Shown: positions 6,465-10,000 of the stretch, piece by piece
How the letters are laid out: each line of letters opens with the position of its first letter
Position numbering within the stretch: the first letter of the stretch is position 1
Origin: Thiobacillus sp.
GTDB taxonomy: Bacteria > Pseudomonadota > Gammaproteobacteria > Burkholderiales > Thiobacillaceae
DNA length: 10,000 nucleotides
Assembly: GCA_020216925.1 (NCBI GenBank)
Contig: JAIWOL010000026.1
Coordinates: forward strand, 1-10,000
Reading direction: 5' to 3'
Program-made: the position numbers and the translations under genes
Notes under the pieces: model-generated
The model's database searches: none
The model's input: the letters and a program-made list of their open reading frames with translations, nothing else
Told to the model about the DNA's origin: nothing

Positions 6465-7358
6465 TCAGAGGTCTTCGCGCCGCAGCAGAAACACGAACTG
6501 GCTGCCGCCTTCGGTGTCGAGCCAGGTGAACGGCAGGGTGGGGCAGGCGGCTTCGAGGGCGTCGCGGTTGTGCCCGATCTCCACCACCAGCATGCCGCCG
6601 GGATTGAGATGTGCCCGGGCCGCAGCGAGGATCTGCCGCGTGGCGTCGAGCCCGTCCTCGCCTGAACCGAGCGCCAGAGCCGGCTCCGCCAGATATTCCG
6701 GCGGCAGAGCGGCGACCGATTCGGCGTTGACGTAGGGCGGGTTGCTGATGATCACGTCGTAGCTGCGGCCATTCAGTGCGGCGAACAGATCGGATTCGAT
6801 CAAGTCGATGCGCTTGCCCAGGCCATAATCGGCGACGTTTTGCGCCGCGACGGCAAGTGCGTCCTTCGACAGATCGGCCGCGTCGACGTGTGCATTGGGG
6901 AAAGCCTGCGCCGCAAGGATGGCGAGGCAGCCCGATCCGGTGCAAAGGTCGAGCACGCTCGATACGGCGTCGGCGTCCTCGACCCAGGGCGCCAGGTGTT
7001 CGGCCAGCAGTTCGGCGATGAAGGAACGTGGCACGATCACCCGCTCGTCCACCCGGAAGCGATGCCCGGCGAGCCAGGCTTCGCCGGTGATGTAGGCGGC
7101 CGGCACGCGGTCGCGCACGCGGCGTTCGATCACGGCCTGGATTTTTTCGGATTCCCCATGCGTGAGGCTGGCGTCGAGGAAGGGTTCCAGCCGGTCGAGC
7201 GGCAGGTGCAGCGTGGAGAGAATCAGATACGCGGCCTCGTCGAAGGCATTGTCCGAACCGTGACCGAAAACCAGCTTCGCCTCGTTGAAACGCGAAACCG
7301 CAAAACGTAGCCAGTCGCGCACGGTGATGAGGGATTCGGTGTCGTCGAAGGGGTTCAT
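6465..7358 (-). CDS. prmB: Ribosomal protein L3 glutamine N5-methyltransferase PrmB
   Basis: PrmB uses S-adenosylmethionine to methylate a glutamine side chain of 50S ribosomal protein L3 during ribosome assembly in the cytoplasm. The 297 residues match the usual size. An N-terminal helical substrate-binding domain (about 1-105) precedes a Rossmann methyltransferase domain with motif I LDLCTGSGCLAILAA (136-150), an acidic residue after the next strand (AADLS, 160-164) and the catalytic NPPY (206-209) that marks glutamine and adenine N-methyltransferases. VPRSFIAELL (109-118) separates PrmB from the release-factor enzyme PrmC/HemK, which has a PRPDTE-type motif there. The ATG at 7358 has no strong ribosome binding site. 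It follows dapE by 36 bases and is the last gene of the yffB-DUF302-dapE-prmB operon; the dapE-prmB link is probably one of position rather than pathway. Confidence 0.95.
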   Translation of the reverse strand: MNPFDDTESLITVRDWLRFAVSRFNEAKLVFGHGSDNAFDEAAYLILSTLHLPLDRLEPFLDASLTHGESEKIQAVIERRVRDRVPAAYITGEAWLAGHRFRVDERVIVPRSFIAELLAEHLAPWVEDADAVSSVLDLCTGSGCLAILAAQAFPNAHVDAADLSKDALAVAAQNVADYGLGKRIDLIESDLFAALNGRSYDVIISNPPYVNAESVAALPPEYLAEPALALGSGEDGLDATRQILAAARAHLNPGGMLVVEIGHNRDALEAACPTLPFTWLDTEGGSQFVFLLRREDL

Positions 7359-7394
7359 GCGGGCGGGGTGTGCAGTGGGAGGCAGGCCGTGGGC

Positions 7395-9030
<1,636 letters not shown>

Positions 9031-9040
9031 GATACGGGCG

Positions 9041-9388
9041 TCACAAGGCAAAGAGGGCGGTGTAGTCGGCTTCGGTAAAGCCTAGATGGTAGCGGCCGTC
9101 ACGTTCCAGCACCGGACGCTTGATCACGCTGGGCTGTGCCAGCATCAGGGCGATTGCGCCGGCTTCGTTGCCGGCGGCGTGTTTTTCGGCGTCGCCGAGC
9201 TTGCGCCAGGTCGTGCCGCGGGTATTGAGCAGCGCCTGCCAGCCGGTCTGTTTCGCAACCAGCCTCAGCCAGGCTTCGTCGATCCCCTGCTTTTTGAAGT
9301 CGTGGAAGATCACCGCGTGGCCGCGGTCGGCCAGCCAGGCGCGCGCTTTTTTGACGGTAGCGCAATTGGGAATGCCGTAGAGTGTCAT
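9041..9388 (-). CDS. ArsC/Spx-family protein (YffB type)
   Basis: This 115-residue thioredoxin-fold protein belongs to the ArsC/Spx superfamily, closest to YffB of E. coli. It begins MTLYGIPNCATVKKARAWL with a single cysteine (Cys9) in the place of the active-site cysteine, followed by NTRGTTWRKL (about 55-64) and QPSVIKRPVLE (about 84-94). These are hallmarks of the YffB branch. True arsenate reduction is unlikely to be its job; the branch is thought to act in thiol redox or glutathione-related chemistry, but its substrate is not established. The frame remains open to 9463, but the family start MTLYGIPNC fixes the ATG at 9388. No clear ribosome binding site precedes it. It is the first gene of the operon leading to dapE, an adjacency also seen in E. 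coli (yffB-dapE). Confidence 0.9.
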   Translation of the reverse strand: MTLYGIPNCATVKKARAWLADRGHAVIFHDFKKQGIDEAWLRLVAKQTGWQALLNTRGTTWRKLGDAEKHAAGNEAGAIALMLAQPSVIKRPVLERDGRYHLGFTEADYTALFAL

Positions 9389-9461
9389 GGGGAGCGACAG
9401 CCGGCGCATCGCGCCAGCGTAAAATCCCGAAAAAAACCAAACCGCAATTCTACCCGAGCCC
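9389..9461. promoter_or_regulatory. Divergent promoter region between yffB-like and ABC exporter genes
   Basis: These 73 bases separate two divergent starts and so should contain promoters for both. The most AT-rich part (9420-9452) offers TAAAAT (9420-9425) as a -10 box for the plus-strand exporter and, on the minus strand, TAGAAT (9452 to 9447) for the operon. Each matches five of six consensus bases, but neither has a good -35 box at normal spacing. The two boxes would give overlapping transcripts. Confidence 0.35.
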
Positions 9462-10000
9462 ATGCCTCACGCCGCCCATTCATCCTCTGCCGCTCCGACA
9501 ACCGCGGTCGATCCCAGCCTGCGTTCCGTGGGCAAGCTGTTTCCCTATCTGTGGGAATTCCGGGGCCGCGTGCTGCTGGCGCTGGCCCTGCTGGTTGGAG
9601 CCAAGCTGGCTTCGGTTGCGGTGCCGCTGGTGCTCAAGGATATCGTCGATGCGCTCGACAAGCCGCGGCCGGAACTGGCGCTGCCGCTCGCGCTCATCAT
9701 CGCCTACGGCTTTCTGCGTTTTGCCAGTACCACTTTCTCCGACCTGCGCGATGTGGTCTTCGGCAAGGTGACGCAACGTGCGATGCGACGCATCAACATG
9801 GCGGTGTTCGAGCATTTGCACACGTTGTCGCTGCGCTTCCATCTGGAGCGCCAGACCGGCGGCCTCACCCGCGACATCGAACGCGGCGCCAAGGCGGTCT
9901 CAAGCCTGGTCGGCTATCTGCTCTTCCGCATCACGCCGACGGTGCTGGAAATCCTGATGGTGGCAGCCGTGCTCGTGGTCAAGCTCGACTGGGTATTCGG
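9462..10000 (+). CDS. Atm1/HMT1-type ABC exporter, N-terminal membrane domain (partial)
   Basis: The frame from the ATG at 9462 stays open to the window end and gives 179 residues of an ABC half-transporter permease domain. The first residues (MPHAAHSSSAAPTTAVDP) are a polar leader, followed by LFPYLWEFRGRVLLALALLV and further hydrophobic helices near 38-60, 74-90 and 155-172. FHLERQTGGLTRDIERG (126-142) is a hallmark of the Atm1/ABCB7/HMT1 exporters, which move glutathione-linked sulfur or metal conjugates across the inner membrane. The ATP-binding domain, expected around residues 350-590, lies beyond the window. The ribosome binding site is weak. The gene is transcribed away from the yffB-like gene; a shared thiol or glutathione theme is possible but is inference. 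A lipid A or generic multidrug exporter is less likely because of the RQTGGL motif. Confidence 0.88.
   Translation, partial: MPHAAHSSSAAPTTAVDPSLRSVGKLFPYLWEFRGRVLLALALLVGAKLASVAVPLVLKDIVDALDKPRPELALPLALIIAYGFLRFASTTFSDLRDVVFGKVTQRAMRRINMAVFEHLHTLSLRFHLERQTGGLTRDIERGAKAVSSLVGYLLFRITPTVLEILMVAAVLVVKLDWVF

Noticed and set aside
5719..6945. Open frame (408 codons) on the minus strand crossing prmB and the MscS-like gene
   Set aside because: It runs in a shifted frame through two real genes and their spacer, and its low-complexity Arg/Gly/Ala product is a by-product of GC-rich sequence.
9389..9463. 25-residue N-terminal extension of the YffB-like protein
   Set aside because: The family begins at the TLYGI-NC strand; the extension would run through the divergent promoter region and over the start of the ABC exporter gene.

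Overview
The window is ordinary, tightly packed chromosomal DNA from a GC-rich proteobacterium. Gene content (PPi-type phosphofructokinase, H+-translocating pyrophosphatase, LolA, RarA, PrmB, DapE) and protein flavour point to a betaproteobacterium, plausibly an autotroph or methylotroph of the Nitrosomonadales/Rhodocyclales type. That taxonomic call is inference, since no rRNA or other decisive marker is present. There are ten protein genes, two of them cut by the window edges. I see no RNA gene, CRISPR array, insertion sequence or phage gene, and no gene-free stretch above 300 bases.

Left part, plus strand (1-3660): the 3' end of a pyrophosphate-dependent phosphofructokinase gene (1-1053), a 248-base spacer ending in a strong intrinsic terminator (1233-1259), a complete K+-independent H+-pyrophosphatase gene hppA (1302-3338), and a small two-helix membrane protein of the DUF2892 type (3400-3606), closed by a second strong terminator (3635-3660). 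The two enzymes form a pyrophosphate-energy module: one uses or makes PPi at the fructose-6-phosphate/fructose-1,6-bisphosphate step, the other couples PPi to the proton gradient. A promoter for hppA appears to be built into the terminator of the preceding gene.

Middle, plus strand (3670-5661): lolA, the periplasmic lipoprotein carrier, begins only 10 bases after the T-tract of the preceding terminator. It is followed by rarA (mgsA), a AAA+ ATPase of replication-fork maintenance, which has an extended -10 box placed so that its mRNA would be leaderless. rarA converges on the next gene with a 17-base gap.

Right part, minus strand (5679-9388): a five-helix membrane protein with the MscS-related TM-helix repeat has its own promoter-like -10 box. 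Behind it, in transcription order, lies a compact operon: an ArsC/Spx-like (YffB) protein, an exported DUF302 protein, dapE (lysine/diaminopimelate synthesis) and prmB (methylation of ribosomal protein L3). The DUF302 stop and the dapE GTG start overlap by 11 bases. A divergent gene at the right edge (9462 onward) encodes the N-terminal membrane domain of an Atm1/HMT1-type ABC exporter.

Nothing here looks like an undescribed defence or mobile system. The points worth a second look are regulatory (terminator-promoter overlap at hppA, terminator abutting lolA, leaderless rarA) and contextual (DUF2892 beside hppA, DUF302 inside the yffB-dapE-prmB operon, the beta-domain-free MscS relative).
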